This document shows, in pieces, positions 63,155 to 64,000 of a stretch of DNA of 64,000 nt. Location: contig JAVBQL010000012.1 of NCBI GenBank assembly GCA_031549085.1, forward strand, positions 7,087 through 71,086, read 5' to 3'. Position 1 is the stretch's first letter, and each line of letters begins with the position of its first letter. This stretch comes from JAVBQL01 sp031549085 (GTDB taxonomy: Bacteria > Spirochaetota > GWE2-31-10 > MWDO01). The position numbers were made by a program, and so were the translations under genes. The notes below the pieces were generated by a model. The model had not been told where the DNA came from. It did not search any database and was given only the letters and a program-made list of their open reading frames with translations.

Positions 63155-64000
63155 CTATTTTATATAATTTAAATTAACATTAAAATTAAATATTATATTA
63201 TTTTTTTCATCTGATACTGTTGTTATTTTTGGCTCCAATCTAAATGAGAGAAGATTCACATTCCAGTTAACATTATCAAAGCTCATTGAGATCATTCTAT
63301 TTTTTATATATATAAAAATATCTCTTATAAAATTAATCTCTATTTTATCAGTCTCATTATTTGCTGTTAGAACATTGCCACTAAAAAAGAATTTTCCTTT
63401 AATCACTGTGTTTTCTGGTATATATAGTATTACTTTAGTCAAGTCATATGTTAATTTATTTGAATCTTTATCAGCCAACACCATATTTGGACCAAGGTTT
63501 ACAACAGCTTTTTCAGCTTTTAATTTTTCAAGTTTAGCTCTATGATTTTCTAAAAATGCAAAAGAGTACTCTACTTCCATACTATTATTATCTTTGTCTA
63601 TTTTGTATTTAAAATTGTAGTCTGGTAAGAAATTTTGTTTATCAGGGTCTACATTGTTAGGATTAGTATTTAGAGGATCAAATTGGTATAGATACCAATT
63701 TTTATTGTTAAACGAGATCCAAAACTGGTTTTTATCAAATGTAACATAGGCAGCTCTCTTTACAATAAATGAATTTCCACCAATTGCATGCAAAAGATCT
63801 GATTTAATAAGATCATTGCTCTCTATAATAAATTTTGTGCCCTTATATATATCAAGAACACTATCATTTTCCATTAGCTCTTTTGACAATTTTTTTTGAG
63901 CATCTGAATTATTTTTAGCACCATTTAGCCTATCTATAATCAATTTTGCCCATGTAATTATATCACGATGAGGGGTATTTGATGATGGCTTAAAACAACT
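63155..64000 (-). CDS. Hypothetical protein, 5' end beyond the window
   Basis: The minus-strand frame ends at 63155 and stays open through the right edge, so the gene is partial. The first in-frame alternative start (TTG at 63943) is probably internal, because the preceding 19 codons to the edge contain no stop. The visible 281 residues alternate beta strands with charged turns (for example NKNWYLYQFD, VIKGKFFFSGN, IFIYIKNRMISMSFDNVNW) and look like a beta-sandwich or barrel domain. No family is recognised. It converges with pgk. Confidence 0.55.
   Translation of the reverse strand, partial: SCFKPSSNTPHRDIITWAKLIIDRLNGAKNNSDAQKKLSKELMENDSVLDIYKGTKFIIESNDLIKSDLLHAIGGNSFIVKRAAYVTFDKNQFWISFNNKNWYLYQFDPLNTNPNNVDPDKQNFLPDYNFKYKIDKDNNSMEVEYSFAFLENHRAKLEKLKAEKAVVNLGPNMVLADKDSNKLTYDLTKVILYIPENTVIKGKFFFSGNVLTANNETDKIEINFIRDIFIYIKNRMISMSFDNVNWNVNLLSFRLEPKITTVSDEKNNIIFNFNVNLNYIK

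Overview
The window is AT-rich (roughly 30% GC by eye), gene-dense and almost entirely chromosomal housekeeping sequence. It reads like a spirochaete-type diderm bacterium. The reasons are several lipoproteins with short lipoboxes, an OmpA-type outer-membrane anchor, a cyclophilin-FKBP dual immunophilin of the kind known from Treponema denticola, a DUF4954 protein, a eukaryote-like long isoleucyl-tRNA synthetase, and a potABCD spermidine/putrescine operon. The assignment to Spirochaetota is inference from gene content; no rRNA or tRNA is present to test it.

Layout. 1-2.6 kb: terminator and a Trk/Ktr potassium uptake pair (trkH-trkA) behind a perfect-consensus promoter. 2.6-9.7 kb: a co-directional minus-strand run of immunophilin, argB, argD, a carA homologue that has lost its glutaminase residues, a membrane diguanylate cyclase and a secreted VWA protein. 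9.7-25.4 kb (minus strand except one small cupin gene): OmpA-like protein, HPr, ileS, birA, rsgA, murI, a SurA/PrsA-like lipoprotein, pta, a phenylacetate-CoA ligase, apt, a DedA-like membrane protein, an orphan PD-(D/E)XK nuclease-like gene, an EamA transporter and purE. 25.5-29.3 kb (plus): a three-gene glycan/lipid modification cluster that includes a methyltransferase-glycosyltransferase fusion. 29.5-35.7 kb: a DUF6414-like accessory gene, a chorismate-mutase-like protein, a GH13 amylase, a small membrane protein that appears to start at CTG, and argS. 35.9-42.4 kb (minus): DUF1254/DUF1214 protein, a glycerol-1-phosphate dehydrogenase homologue paired with a HAD phosphatase, and a large repetitive beta-helix lipoprotein.

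42.6-51.2 kb (plus): a cell-wall block (pbpC, mrdA/PBP2, rodA) then DUF4954 and a DHFR-like reductase. 51.2-53.1 kb (minus): adenosine deaminase and pyrF. 53.2-57.7 kb (plus): a secreted M14+M15 double peptidase, a CheX-like protein, a YraN-family protein, a previously uncalled 44-codon gene, a zinc-finger-like protein and miaB. 57.7-63.1 kb (plus): potABCD and pgk with a classic terminator. The window ends inside a minus-strand gene whose 5' end lies beyond base 64000.

Functionally the window combines arginine and pyrimidine supply (argB, argD, carA-like, pyrF), purine salvage and synthesis (apt, adenosine deaminase, purE), central carbon (pta, pgk, HPr), envelope building (murI, PBPs, RodA, peptidases) and transport. 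I found no insertion sequence, CRISPR array, prophage or RNA gene. A dispersed ~55-bp intergenic repeat with T-runs before it occurs several times between 19.9 and 35.8 kb. The most unusual items are the triad-less CarA, the G1P dehydrogenase-phosphatase pair, the CTG start, the duplicated Shine-Dalgarno in front of the repeat lipoprotein, and the M14-M15 fusion with a nearly leaderless promoter.
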